Source of the DNA: Ophiosphaerella korrae
Taxonomy: Eukaryota; Ascomycota; Dothideomycetes; Pleosporales; Phaeosphaeriaceae
Reading direction: 5' to 3'
NCBI GenBank assembly: GCA_028456385.1
Contig: JALNQF010000033.1
Span: 62,001 to 126,000 of the forward strand
DNA: 64,000 nt
Shown here: piece by piece, positions 20,771 through 32,226 of the stretch
Layout of the letters: every line of letters begins with the position of its first letter
How positions within the stretch are numbered: the stretch's first letter is position 1
Translations under genes and position numbers: made by a program
The notes under the pieces: generated by a model
Told to the model about the DNA's origin: nothing
What the model saw: only the letters and a program-made list of their open reading frames with translations
Databases searched by the model: none

Positions 20771-22987
20771 ATGATGATGAACCCTCAAATGGCATCCCCA
20801 CATCAGGCTTCGTACCAGGGCCAACTGCCTCCTCAGCCTCAAAATGCTGGCCAACGACAGGTCCCCAATGGCCAACAGAAAGCCAGCCAAGGTCAGCCAC
20901 AACAGCAACCGCATCAACCTCAAGCACCCAATCCCTATGCCAATTACAACCCCCAGCTAGCTCTCTGGTCACTCGAGAAGCCTAAGCATGTTGAAGGGTG
21001 GGAAGATGTTGAGCCAGAAAAGCAACGTGTTGTTCTTCAAGATATACAGCATGAACTCAACAAATTTCGGCGAAACAGGAACTCGGTCAAGCGTGCTCTT
21101 GATGAGATACCCTCCGTAAACTGCCGGAGACTCATCAATGATCTTGTCATGCAACAGACAGAGGAATTATGGAAGTATAATAGGACCCTACAATTTACCA
21201 TTGCCGGCGTATTGATAGATTGGCGCTACGTTGACCGTCGCAAGCAACAACGGGTACTGAAACGAGTGCAAGTTATACTAGAGACCGAGCCTTCTGGCTA
21301 CCAAGAGCCCCAGAATATCAAACCTGTATCTAGTAATCTTGGAAGCGCTAACGGCACGCAAGATGCCAATAAGTCAGTGAATGGAAAACAGGGTGGCGTG
21401 GGGCTAACCCAGCAAACGAACGTACCACAGCAACCGAAGGTTCCTCCGCAGCCAGGACAGCAGATGGGACAGAACCCACATATTGAGCGCCCGCCTCCAC
21501 CACCAAGCGGCTACGGATCAATGCACGGGGGTAGTAACGCACCACCACCGCCTCCCCCACCCCCAGGAGGCGGTGGTCACCAAGGGCATGGCGCTGCGCC
21601 ACCTCCGCCTCCGCCTCCGCCTCCACCTCCACCTCCACCTCCACCTACAGGGGGTGCTCAGGCACCACCACCACCGCCACCTGGAGCGCATCATTCACAT
21701 GCTAAAGCCATGCCAGGGACGTACCCAGGATCAATACCAATGCCAGGAATGAGGCCAGGACAGCAGCCAATCCAAATCATCAACCCCCAGATGATGCAGA
21801 ACAAAGAGTCGAAGTCCAAAGGCCGTCGTGATGAGACCTCATCTGATTCGGGCAGTGGTGGTTGGGAATCTGAGACAGGAAGCTCAGGTTCAGAGCCTAT
21901 CCGGGCCCACAATGTAGAGAAAGGGGACTACGTCTCTATTGGTCGACGAGAAAGAGGGCGTTCAAAGCACTCTAACAGCTCTAAAAAATCGAGGCACCAC
22001 AGCTTGCATAGCTACACCAAGGCCCGCAGCAGGAGCAGGAGTCAGCCCCGTCATTCTAAGCGACGAAGAAGTTCTGACATCGAACCACCACCGATGGGAA
22101 GACACAGCGCAAGCTCATCCAAAGTCAGCTCGCCAAGGCATCGACCGACGGGCATTCGCATTCCAAGCAGCAGTAATAATAGCAGCGATGAGGACCGTGG
22201 TCATCGGCATGGAAAAACACGCCATCGACGAAGCAGCGTCACACATTCCCCAACTACTTCGCCAACAAAGAGCTACAACCAAAAGAAGTTTGAGGACTTT
22301 GGTATTTCTCAGCCCATGTCTCGTGGTTCATCATGGGAATCATGGAGTCGTGGTAGTGACTCTGCCTCTTTCGACTCTACAGACCCTACCCTTGATACTC
22401 ATGGACGTCGTCGTGGCCATCTACGCACCTACTCCCACCAGCGCCAACACCACCATGGGTCCTTCCCGACATCTCGATATCACGATGACTTAGATCGCCG
22501 CCAAGAGGCAAAGTATGCGCTTGCTGATGACTACCCACACAACCCTCTGCCTCCAAGCGGACGCGACCCATATCTCAACGAGCAAACTTTCCACAGTCGT
22601 GTGCCCCTTGCGCAAAACCATCACCGTCGCAGCATCCATGCCCAGCCTGTTGACGACCGCTTCGAAACAGCACATCATCGTCCTGTGCCTCCGCGCTCAT
22701 TATCGTATGCTGTGGACAATTTGGAGCGTGATTACCCTTATCCTTCTTCACAGCGCTATGTGCCAGACAACAGCAGCCCCACCAAGCCACTGACCAACAT
22801 CGACTTAGACAACCTAGTTAGAGCTTTGGTTGATCGTCTCAATATACAAAAGGATAACTCGCGCGTTCCACTGAGACGATACAACACCGAGAGGATGGAT
22901 GCTGGCCTGCCCAATGGTGAGGAATGGGATTCTCGACCTGTCTACCCAAGAGGCGAGGCCTTTGCACGTCAATACTCGCGCTACTAG
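20771..22987 (+). CDS. proline-rich protein with SR-like basic region, unknown function
   Basis: This is an intron-free ORF of 738 residues. Order of parts: Gln/Pro-rich N-terminus (1-60); a compact, probably helical domain (about 65-180) with NPQLALWSLEKPKHVEGWED and a second half containing IAGVLIDWRYVDRRKQQRVL; a Gln/Pro linker; poly-proline runs of 8 and about 16 residues (about 255-310), FH1-like, able to bind profilin, SH3 or WW proteins; a Ser/Gly acidic stretch; an Arg/Ser-rich basic region (about 395-450); and a Ser/His/Arg-rich C-terminus. No FH2 domain follows, so it is not a formin. The helical domain looks like a conserved fungal domain of unknown function. The start is the first of three tandem Met codons. 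Confidence 0.75.
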   Translation: MMMNPQMASPHQASYQGQLPPQPQNAGQRQVPNGQQKASQGQPQQQPHQPQAPNPYANYNPQLALWSLEKPKHVEGWEDVEPEKQRVVLQDIQHELNKFRRNRNSVKRALDEIPSVNCRRLINDLVMQQTEELWKYNRTLQFTIAGVLIDWRYVDRRKQQRVLKRVQVILETEPSGYQEPQNIKPVSSNLGSANGTQDANKSVNGKQGGVGLTQQTNVPQQPKVPPQPGQQMGQNPHIERPPPPPSGYGSMHGGSNAPPPPPPPPGGGGHQGHGAAPPPPPPPPPPPPPPPPTGGAQAPPPPPPGAHHSHAKAMPGTYPGSIPMPGMRPGQQPIQIINPQMMQNKESKSKGRRDETSSDSGSGGWESETGSSGSEPIRAHNVEKGDYVSIGRRERGRSKHSNSSKKSRHHSLHSYTKARSRSRSQPRHSKRRRSSDIEPPPMGRHSASSSKVSSPRHRPTGIRIPSSSNNSSDEDRGHRHGKTRHRRSSVTHSPTTSPTKSYNQKKFEDFGISQPMSRGSSWESWSRGSDSASFDSTDPTLDTHGRRRGHLRTYSHQRQHHHGSFPTSRYHDDLDRRQEAKYALADDYPHNPLPPSGRDPYLNEQTFHSRVPLAQNHHRRSIHAQPVDDRFETAHHRPVPPRSLSYAVDNLERDYPYPSSQRYVPDNSSPTKPLTNIDLDNLVRALVDRLNIQKDNSRVPLRRYNTERMDAGLPNGEEWDSRPVYPRGEAFARQYSRY
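21541..21682 (+). repeat. poly-proline coding repeat (CCN)n
   Basis: Runs of CCA/CCT/CCG codons interrupted by a Gly-rich spacer lie within the preceding CDS. Repetition at codon level with mixed third bases suggests selection on the proline tract rather than simple DNA slippage. Confidence 0.8.
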
Positions 22988-23570
22988 GTCTACAAAAAGT
23001 TAATCACAGTTTTCCTATACAAGTACTTCTGTTGAGACTCTTTTTTTGTATAGAATCGGGAGTATGGCGCTTCTGGGAAGAGTGGTTGGCTGCAGGTTGG
23101 AAGTTACAGATCTAGGGCTTTCGTAACTCCTCTAGAGATATGTTGCCTTTGTAGAAAGCTTGAGACGAGAGATTGCAAGTGAGATGTGATGAAAGATGTA
23201 ATTGTCTATCCACGATGTACTGGTAGATTATATATCCGTTACTTCTAGTATTTGGTATTTACTACCAAAACTTTCACTCTTACAAACAGCTTACAAGAGC
23301 CTTCTTTATGGATTCGACTCTCCGCGCCAGTATGCAAAGTGGATATGTACTCTGTGCGATTTTTTCTTACGGCCAAGGCTGTGGACATGCTGAGGTGTGG
23401 CGTTTCCGTGACAGGTGCATTTTGGTGAGGTGTTGGGTTCAATGAAGTGCGAGTGGCCCTGGTTTCACGCATTTGGTTTAGGAAGGCGTGCTACTAATGC
23501 GTATCAAGGTTACATCAAACTCGTACATTGGAAGGAGCCTAAATGTTCACGTCTCCAGCACGTTATCAGC
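22988..23570. other. convergent 3' region
   Basis: This lies between the stop codons of the proline-rich gene and the deaminase gene. Only short open frames are present and nothing was recognised. Confidence 0.6.
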
Positions 23571-24846
23571 TTATTCTGTCCAGCCAGTCCAGTCCAAGTA
23601 CAGTCGAGAAAGACGTGTCTTTTCCTCCGAACCGGCGAATATTGACTCTATAGCTCGCTCGCAAAGTGTCTTGATATCATCACGAGTGAGAGCAAAGTGT
23701 TGCGCAGCGAGATAGTACTCTTGTGACAATGGGCTGCAAAAGACACCTACATCATCCGTCTGGAACATGTCAGCACTTCAAGTGAGGCGATGGACCGGCT
23801 GAACAAACACTCAGAGCTATTGGCACGGTGGTCAGCCTCCACATGCCAAAGTGGTGGTCAGAATAAGTGCCAGTAATCATTTTGGCGTGCACGTTGCAGC
23901 TGAGACACAGCTCAACACCAATGTTCTCCTTCTCAATGATCTGTCTAAATTCATCTTTCACATGAATAACATGGCCTAGTCGGTCAGGTTTCCAGGACAG
24001 TAGTGTGGAAAGCTCTACATCTGAGGCGGAGACTTCGTCCTCTGCAAAGTGCAGAGTGATGTTCAAGCCCGCGCTTTTTGCTCGGGCGAATGCATCCGAG
24101 AAAATGCGCACGTCTCCTCTTGCTGGGTTGCCGCATAGGTCGACTCCGACCACGCCGGCCGATTGATACTTGAGGGCAATATCTACGACCTCTTCGGCTT
24201 CAGCAACCGTGTTGCGGCGGTCAATGGAGAGGATCAAGAAGGCTCGCATGGTGTTGTGGGCGTTGTCGTTATGCGCCTTTAATATATCTAGCACGGATCT
24301 AACATAGTCACTCTTGGTCATGTTGGCGGCAGGCATCGCCCTGGGCGTTGTTCGAAGTTCTAGATAGACGACGCCGTCTGACTGGAAGTCTTGCAGAACG
24401 GCCTGTGTCGAGTATCTGCGGCTGATAAGCGATATGATGGCAGAGCTGTTTGATTAGACAGACGCACCGGACGCTAGAGAAGTCACTGCAGAGTTGGTAG
24501 ATATAGGAGGAGAAAAGGGGAAAGAAGCTAGAGCGGTGGTTAGCTACTTGGCATTGTCCGGGGTGTCTGAGTGAGGTAGCGGCACGTCTTGATATCATAG
24601 TCGACCTTTCCTGGAGGGATAGCCACAAGGGGATCTTGGAGGTCCAGGGCAGGGTGTTGTGCTTTCTTTGTCTCCCAGATGTCGTGTAGGCAGTGTCGAC
24701 TGATGCTGCCGGTGAGGTGTGCATGGAGCTGAGTCAGGTGGAATTAGCGATGGATATTAGTATTGCTAGGATAGTGTATAGGCATAGATGGTGCGCACCT
24801 CGATCTTGGGTAGACGTCTGGCAAAGGCAATGTCCACAGCAGCCAT
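23571..24846 (-). CDS. adenosine deaminase-like protein (ADAL / N6-methyl-AMP deaminase type)
   Basis: Five exons, 24846-24799, 24728-24586, 24527-24468, 24415-23809 and 23759-23571, give 348 residues. Metal-dependent deaminases of this branch hydrolyse adenosine or, for ADAL, N6-methyl-AMP. All zinc and catalytic positions are present in order: HAHLTGS (two His ligands, residues about 18-20), VDLCGNP, LHFAED (His plus catalytic Glu), GHVIHV, and STDDVGVF (Asp ligand), the last formed across intron 4. The N-terminus MAAVDIAFARRLPKIE joined to LHAHLTGS fits the ADAL subgroup rather than canonical ADA. Exon 2 ends at a weak GTGCCG donor chosen because it rebuilds YDIKTFFPLFSSYIY. The CDS is divergent from G-beta, with 809 bp between the start codons. 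Confidence 0.9.
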
Positions 24847-25655
24847 GGCGACGGCGACGGCCGGCTGGGGCTCGTATTGGTGGCGTTCTTGATCGTTCTC
24901 GAAAGACGATGGAAAAGATGGAAAAGTGGTGGGCTTGTGGGCGGCATGGGGTGGTGAGGCGGATCGGGCTAGCCGCCGTGGGCCGGACAGGGGGCGAATG
25001 AACGGCTCGGATGCCCCAATGAGGAGGTGTGCGCTACAGGAGATTGCAGCGCGCGCCTTCTTCGTCAGTTCGCTCGCAGGCAGAGGGCCAAACAAAAAGA
25101 CGCACAGCACCACAGCACCACAGCACCACAGCACCACCACTGCTACCGCCAGCACCACTCCATTAGGCGCGCCAGAAGCCCAGAAGCAGCACTGATCGCT
25201 CTCTAGACACGCTCGCGCAACCCCGCATTCGCAATAGCATATCTACGGCCTACCTGCTTGCTTGCAGGTGACGTTGCTGTCTGCTAGTCCAATCCCAGCG
25301 CAGCCCAGCTGGTGTTTCTCGGCTAGGCCAAGCTCATCCCGGGCCGCTCTCGTACCTCTCACGTCTCCAGCACTCTGTTACTCCAGACTACCCAACCCAG
25401 CCCTCTCCCCAAATATCGTCTGCACGCCGCTACTGTCGCTCACTCCTGCGCGAGCAATTGCCTCTGCTCTACGCGCACTCGGCTGCCATTGCTGCCACCC
25501 CTCGCACTCGGCCTCGCCCACGCTAGCCGCTTTCTCGGCGCCCCGGCAACTGCGCTTGCTCGCTCGCTCCCTGCAGGGCCCCTGGATCCGCCTGCCTCGT
25601 CGTCTCGCGCCCTTTGCGACCCAGCCTTCCCACCCTCTGCCCGCACCTGCGTAGC
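24847..25655. promoter_or_regulatory. divergent intergenic region, deaminase (-) / G-beta (+)
   Basis: No supported gene. A CAGCACCA-type short repeat lies at about 25104-25142. The 250 bp before the G-beta start are C/T-rich, like other leaders in this window. Confidence 0.5.
25104..25142. repeat. ACAGCACC short tandem repeat
   Basis: Four consecutive 8-bp units followed by a degenerate CAC-rich tail, in the divergent promoter region. Confidence 0.7.
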
Positions 25656-26930
25656 ATGGCCGATATGAATCAAGAATCCATCCAGCAGAAGATCCAGATC
25701 GCCCGTCGCGATGCCGAGGCCCTCAAGGACAGGATAAAGAGAAAGAAGGACGAGCTCGCTGACACAACCCGTACGTCTTGCCCTGCCTCGACGCCACAAT
25801 CCCTCTCTGCTAACGCGTCTCAGTCCGCGATGTTGCACGCGACCGCGTCGAGGCCCTGCCGCGCCTGACCATGAAGACGAAGCGCACCCTCAAAGGCCAT
25901 CTTGCCAAGATCTACGCCATGCACTGGTCCACGGACCGACGACATCTCGTCTCAGCCTCACAGGACGGCAAGCTCATCATCTGGGATGCCTACACCACAA
26001 ACAAGGTCCATGCCATCCCCCTCCGGTCCTCGTGGGTCATGACCTGCGCCTACTCGCCCTCTGGCAACTACGTCGCATGCGGTGGTTTGGACAACATCTG
26101 CTCAATCTACAATTTGTCAGCACGAGAAGGCCCCACGCGCGTCGCACGAGAGCTGTCTGGCCACTCTGGTTACCTTAGCTGCTGCCGATTCATCAGCGAC
26201 AAGCGCATTCTCACTTCGTCTGGCGACATGACCTGCGTGCTATGGGATTTGGAGACTGGCTCAAAGGTACACGAGTTCGCCGACCATCTCGGAGACGTCA
26301 TGAGCTTGAGCATCAATCCTCTTGACCACAACCAGTTCGTCTCTGGTGCGTGTGATGCCTTCGCTAAGCTATGGGACATCCGTCAACAAAAGTGTGTCCA
26401 GACTTTTGCTGCTCACGACTCCGACATCAACGCCATCCAATTCTTCCCCAACGGTAACGCATTCGGTACTGGATCTGACGACGCATCCTGCCGTTTGTTT
26501 GATATTCGCGCCGATCGCGAGCTAGCGTCGTATCAGGTAGGATATCTCTCCCATTGTAATATGCTTTTTGATTATTAATGTTATTTCGATAGATTCCCGA
26601 GCCTGTTTGCGGCATTACCTCTGTCGCCTTCTCTGTCTCTGGTAGATTGCTCTTTGCAGGTTATGATGACTTTGAATGCAAGGTTTGTTGGCCAAATCCT
26701 CAAGGAGACAGTCAAGAGCTAACATATCTAGGTTTGGGATGTCTTACGTGGTGAGCGTGTAGGCACATTGCAAGGGCACGATAACCGAGTCAGCTGTCTC
26801 GGTGTAAGTAACGATGCACTCAGCCTCTGCACTGGTTCTTGGGACTCTATGGTACGTTTCACATGCACCTATGCACCTCCAATATCATGTCGCTCAAGCT
26901 AACTTGTCACAGCTCCGTATCTGGGCATAA
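25656..26930 (+). CDS. heterotrimeric G protein beta subunit
   Basis: Five exons, 25656-25770, 25824-26536, 26593-26682, 26732-26851 and 26913-26930, give 351 residues, the normal G-beta length. The N-terminal coiled coil (about residues 1-40, [19 protein letters not shown]) pairs with G-gamma. Seven WD40 repeats follow, with blades ending in LIIWD, CVLWDLE, AKLWDIR, CRLFDIR, CKVWDVLRG and LRIWA. The last exon is only 18 nt (LRIWA plus stop) and completes blade 7. G-beta-gamma acts at the plasma membrane downstream of pheromone and nutrient receptors, and in fungal pathogens it is needed for infection-related development. It lies 2 kb upstream of a phosducin-like gene on the same strand. Confidence 0.96.
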
Positions 26931-28948
26931 TCAATGGACCATATGCCAACCTGCGACGCCATGCGACGACGCGAATATGGACAACGACCGTGTGTGCACT
27001 TGACTAATTTGGTCATATCACCATTCCACCATCCCTCTCAAGTTCGACTGTCTTACCATACCCATCTGCATACAACTTTTATTTTGGGAGAGCTTAGTAC
27101 ACCGTGGCCTTGGACCAGCATAATACACCACCCTTGGGAAATGATGTCTTTTTTGCATCAATCGATGGACAGGCGCCCGGGACTTATTGCTCCAATTCTT
27201 TCCTTACATACCACAGTGCTCTTCTACCTTCTTGTCGAACAAACCAAGCTTTTCTCATTTCTTGACAACCGACTTGTTCATCAAACCATCTCTAGATGAC
27301 GCAAATGCTCCGATTAAGAAGTCCCCATCTTTCTACCCTAACATACTTTAGCTCTTTCTTGACTGGCTATTAAAAGCGAACCTGGCGTGCGGTGGGGTTG
27401 TGGAAAGGTACGATGTCCAAGACGATTCCCTGTACGTTCCCGATTTATGGCGGTGATTTTGTGTTGAAGCGACGGGGTGGAAGGGGGGTGCCCATGTATG
27501 ATTGTTTGGGTTGTGTAAAGCACGTGCGTGCGAGAGATAGCCGGTAGTCCATGATCGAATTCCCTTTTCCAAGCCAGTCACTTGTCACTTGTCACCGCAT
27601 GATGTCGTTGCCAGTAACCGCATCAGGAATACCCCTCGTCGCAAGCGAAATGAAGCGATGGACATGGCATGCCCTCAACGGTCAGCCCTGCAGGACGGTT
27701 GCTGTCAACGCTCTGACCAGGTTCCTTTCCGTAGTCTTCCAGAAGAGCGGTGGAGCGTTATGCAAGAAGTGTGGTGGCAGTCGCGGGTAATTTGGATCGA
27801 GAAGACCCCAGTTTTCCGCCCCAGTTATTTTGCCCCGGATCGTGTTGCATCGTGCAGGTAAGGGGGATGATAGATGCAGTGGGCTCGCCTAGCTATCTCG
27901 CCACATGCTCTATCTACTTATATTACAAGGGTTGGTGTTTATGGGTAGGATGGAGCCCCTAATGGCTCGAGGAAATGGCCGTTTTGGGGTGCCCAGTGAA
28001 TAGATGGTGCTTAAACAGGAACAACCTCCCACTGCGATGCTATGCGCATATCCCACATCACCGCATCGATGCACCGAGCACGAGTGTTTCCTAGGCTCGT
28101 GGGATTGGCAACGTCACAACGCCTAATGAGCTCCGCGCAGAGGCTAAAATTAGGCTTCTGCCGAGACAGGACATACTGTATGCAGGAGATGGAAGAGGCC
28201 AAGGCCGAGGCAAGAGAATTGTGCTTCTAGAAAAAAACATGGAAGCTCGGCTTGTGCCAGGGATCGGGCTGGTTTGAGAAGTGTCGTGTGCAAGTGTGAA
28301 AGGCCCAATGGGTGCCTCCTGCGTTGTCACAGAAGCACGTCGTCTCCAGGCATCCTGATCAGGCTACGAAGCGTCCGAGTGCATGAAGGTACTGGCCCAG
28401 CTCGGCGGATCAGCATGAGAGGAGCGCCCGCAGCCTGCGCCAGTCTCTGGCGAGATGATGATGTGACACGCTGACTATGGATTATCGGGCGCATGTAGGC
28501 TGTAGCAGAACACGTTTCAGCACCATCATGACGACGCCGCAGCGCCCCCAAGAGGCCACGAGCAGCGACTCTGTTTCGAGGTCGAGAGGGAGTCCGTTTC
28601 AACCACGGCAAACACTCGTTGGCTACCTCTCACCGACACGCCCCTACCTCAGCCCTAGGGCAGCTCGCAGGCATGGCCGACCTTGCATAGGCTGCCCGAA
28701 TTGCCAGACAGCTGAGGTGCCGACACGCGTGGCATTCAGCATTCCCCAGCTTGGACACCCAGTGGGTGATGCTGAAACGGCGCTTCTTTCCAAAATAGCC
28801 CCTCGTCCCCGGTCGCCAAGCCCTGTCACCCCCCCTCGACACCCATCCCAGCACGCCCACGCACCGCCTTCCATCTGAACAAGACGATAGCCGGCCCTAT
28901 ACAAATACCACCACCTCCCCGCACGACTCGGTCCTGTCTTCTTTCAAT
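26931..28948. other. intergenic between G-beta and the phosducin-like gene
   Basis: A 2-kb stretch without a supported gene. Small ORFs on both strands (for example 28477-28878, +) have Pro/Ser/Arg-rich low-complexity translations and no domain. The segment just before 28949 is C-rich and looks like a leader. Confidence 0.5.
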
Positions 28949-28956
28949 ATGACTGC

Positions 28957-28989
<33 letters not shown>

Positions 28990-29876
28990 TGCTGCCCAAG
29001 ACGAATTCAACGAGCTCCTGCGCGACAAGGACCGCTCTGCCACTCACCCCGAAGACGCACATCACGACAGCGACGTCTCTGAGCCCGAGTCCGACGGCGC
29101 TGCAAACGACTACCTCGAGAAGATTGACACCGACGACGAGCTTGATTTGCCGCCCAGCATGCGTTCCAATTACTACATGCCGTCGCTGCGCTCTGAGGCC
29201 AACACGGGTCCTAAGGGCGTCATTGCCGATGCTCAGGCCTATGAACTGGCAAGGAAGCAGCGTGATGTCGGGGCCAATCAGAAGGCCAACCAGCAGGCTT
29301 GGGAGAAGAATAGTGCACAGGCTCAGTATAGTTCTAGTGTGAGGACTTGGCATGAGAAAGACACACGCTTGGTTGACGACAGCGAGGAGGGGTTTATGAG
29401 GGAGTGGAGGGCCAATCGGCTCAAGGAGCTACAGTCAGTCGGCAAAAAGTTTCGGTCGAGGACTGTCAGCCCTAGCAGGAGAATATATGGCGACTTCCTG
29501 GAGGTGGATGCAGACAGGTATCTCAGTGCCATTGATCGACCAAAAACAGACACAACTGTCGTTGTGGTCTTCGTATTCGCCAGTGGATCAGATGTACGTT
29601 TCCCCATTTGCCATCAGCCTTTCTTGGTGACTGACATGATAACAGCCAGTTCACAAACAAATTGAGGCATGCATGCACGATGTCGCCAGGCGCAACGACA
29701 CAACACGATTCGTGAGGCTTAACAACTCCGATGCTGAAATAGATGATATCGGTGTTCCTGCAGTCCTAGCATACAGAGGCGGCGAGATGTTCGCTTCAAT
29801 CGTTCCTTTGATGGACGAGCTACCTCCGGACTCTGAGATCAGCGCTGTGAGCCTCGAAACCATTCTCGGCCGGTAG
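28949..29876 (+). CDS. phosducin-like protein (G-beta-gamma assembly co-chaperone)
   Basis: Exons 28949-29593 and 29646-29876 (GTACGT donor, AACAG acceptor) give 291 residues. Phosducin-like proteins work with the CCT chaperonin to fold G-beta and load it onto G-gamma; the fungal version is needed for G-beta function. The N-terminus has a run of about 11 Thr encoded by (ACT)n, then acidic stretches and the helical block NANQQAWEKN-like sequence. The second half is the thioredoxin-like domain without a CxxC pair: VVVVFVFASGSD joined across the intron to PVHKQIEACM, then RFVRLNNSDAEIDDIGVPAVLAYRGG split by strands as in phosducin. The family call is confident; whether it is the PhLP1 type is inferred. 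Confidence 0.87.
28952..28987 (+). repeat. (ACT)n microsatellite encoding poly-Thr
   Basis: About eleven ACT/ACC codons lie immediately after the start of the phosducin-like CDS. Length variation would change the Thr run without shifting frame. Confidence 0.85.
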
Positions 29877-31743
29877 GATACGCCATTGCATGCTTTTGTT
29901 GAACATCGGCTGACCTATTCAGGAAACACATGATATGGCACTGATACTCAGGCTCTGCCACATAGCTATCTCATACGATAGATATGGCGTGGCTAACAGT
30001 TTCCACTGGAATTCTTCATCCCCTTTTCGGGCCCCACGAGACTTTGCCTTTTCTTACTACGACATTTTTTTTTCAACTCCGAGACACAATAAACTTTACG
30101 AGCTGTACGCCCTACACTTTTCGCCAACATCGCACCAACTGTTCGTGCGACATGCGCCCACTATACCTGGCTTGCAGAGGACTACCGTGCATTGCCGCCA
30201 AGATTCGTTTTGTTAAACCTGTACTTTCAAAATCCGTTTACTCGCCTCATCGCCTTGTTGCGATTTTCTCATGCGTCAGGCGTTGCATCATTGGGATCGG
30301 ATGGGTTGATCCCTAGAAAGGGCTCTGCGAGGATCCCCGGAGTAAGGAACAATACCCAAATTTGTTATTCAGCTGGCTATTTTCCATTGGGAAATTCACA
30401 TTAGATCACTCTCTTAGATACGTATAATGTGCAATCAATTCTTCAAATTCATCACTTCTCCTGAACTTTGCAATTTGTTTCACTCAATCGAAGCATCGTA
30501 ACAAGTATTCCCATCGCGCTTCCCAATTTTCAAACGCTGCTCAACATCGATAACCCCTCTGAATTCCTGGCCAAGTTGCCCGTTACCCCATGTCATCGAC
30601 CGACCCCGATCTGCCGGTAAATCAGCTGTTTCACGCCACGTGTTTCACTGTTCTGTGCCACGCAACCACCACGAGGCTGACATCATCTTTGCATGCATGC
30701 ACTGCCGCATGCCCGGGCGCTTCGGCCTACAGGCATTCGCCTTGATGACTAGGAAACATTCGGGTGTTCGAAACAGGCCATTATGTTGGGATGTTTATCG
30801 ATGAACAGTGAGATGCTTATGCAATGTAGGTGGTCTAGTTTAAAACAATAGTGCCAGCTGGAACTCAATTTTGGCAGAGTCAGGGGTGGAGGCCGACACG
30901 CTGTAGGTCACAGCATACAGTATTATTTTAGCGTAAAGTTTGCATCCAAAATGTATTACGATTTGCGGCGTTTTGGTATGGTGACACAGCCCGATCTCGT
31001 CTTGTCTAGCACATAAAGTGGACAACTGTGCCGGGGTAAAATTTCTCAATGAGGCACTTATCAAGAACACCCAAGCTTGACTTTACAGCCTTTGACTAAA
31101 GAAAGCCGACCGTCCAATAACCGGTGATCCAGAAATGACAGTGACGGATCAGTTTATTCGGCAATAATATTATTGGGGGACATTCATAAAGTTAATGAAT
31201 AGACAAGCAGTCAATTGATGGTGCACATGATTGCTTGATATAGTCTTATTTATGATAGTCTGTCTTAATCCTGACGTGAGTAGATAACCATCGTAATCGC
31301 GACTAATAGTCGAGAAGAATAAGTACGGACGGTGCGAAATATTGGAGAACATATGACAGATGGCTCAATGTTCCCTTATCCCGCCCTACTAACATACCAA
31401 GGCAAATAGGAATCCCAATGGACCCCAGAAATTACTACCTAGATTTTACGCCTCTTGCGTTTCACTCATCGTTATGCATTCCCCTGCTCCAAATTGTCAT
31501 CAAATACGCGGAGGCCTACAAACAGTTAGCTCATAGATTTAGCAGCAAGGCCACGATCCACATACGATCCACACTTCACAGGTGGTATGGTATTAGAAAT
31601 TGGGACAACAATGTAACAATTCTTCGGAATGTTAACACACGATTGCCCACCAGGACCTAGCCCTATACAGTATTTATTTGGTCCGTACACATATCTACAT
31701 TTTTCTTGTCAGAATTGCGATCGAGGAGAAATTGGCGCAAAAC
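29877..31743. other. intergenic, AT-rich to the right
   Basis: 1.9 kb with no supported gene. The first few hundred bases are likely the phosducin-like 3' UTR. From about 30400 the sequence becomes more AT-rich and marks the left flank of the secreted-protein block. Confidence 0.5.
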
Positions 31744-32226
31744 TTACTGCGTACCACCGCCACCCTGTGGTGCTCCAGGCGTGACGGCATTATTAAAGTG
31801 TATCCAGTACCACTCGTTGCCCAACCGCCAACTACCATTCGGCATGTCGTTTTTAAAGCCAGAGCCATTTGGATTGTCCATGCACTGCTGCAGAATATTT
31901 TCGAATGCATCCCAACTACGACAATGTCAGATATCCCCTTTAGACATGCTAAAAGAGAGAGGAACTCACCAGTTCTTGTACCCCCCAGAGGGGTCATTGC
32001 GCTCGAGTTGTACATACGACTGCCCTTTGTTGAAATATTTGAACAAGTTGCAATAATGGTTGTTGCCGCGAGCGGCATCGCTGTTTGCGCAAGCATTATG
32101 GCCACAGATTTGCTCACGTAGGTCCCATGCTTGCTTGATATTGGCGGCTTTGCCAGTACCTTCGTAGCAGGTTGCTGCTAAGGACGTTTCGGCAATGCCT
32201 AGAAGCAGCAGAGGTAAGAAGATCAT
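31744..32226 (-). CDS. small secreted cysteine-containing protein, candidate effector
   Basis: Exons 32226-31970 and 31915-31744 are joined across a 54-nt intron (GTGAGT donor, TAG acceptor) and give 142 residues. The signal peptide covers about residues 1-18 (MIFLPLLLLGIAETSLA). The mature part has six Cys, enough for three disulfides: ATCYEG, EQICGHNACAN, HYCNLF, then KNCWDAF (built across the splice) and LQQCMDN. The C-terminus has EWYWIHFNNAV followed by a Gly-rich tail. No enzymatic motif is seen. A TATATAA-like element sits about 35-45 bp upstream of the start codon on the minus strand. Size, secretion and Cys content fit an effector or a secreted antimicrobial protein; the family is not recognised. 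It is divergent from the M35-like peptidase, with 888 bp between starts. Confidence 0.75.
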
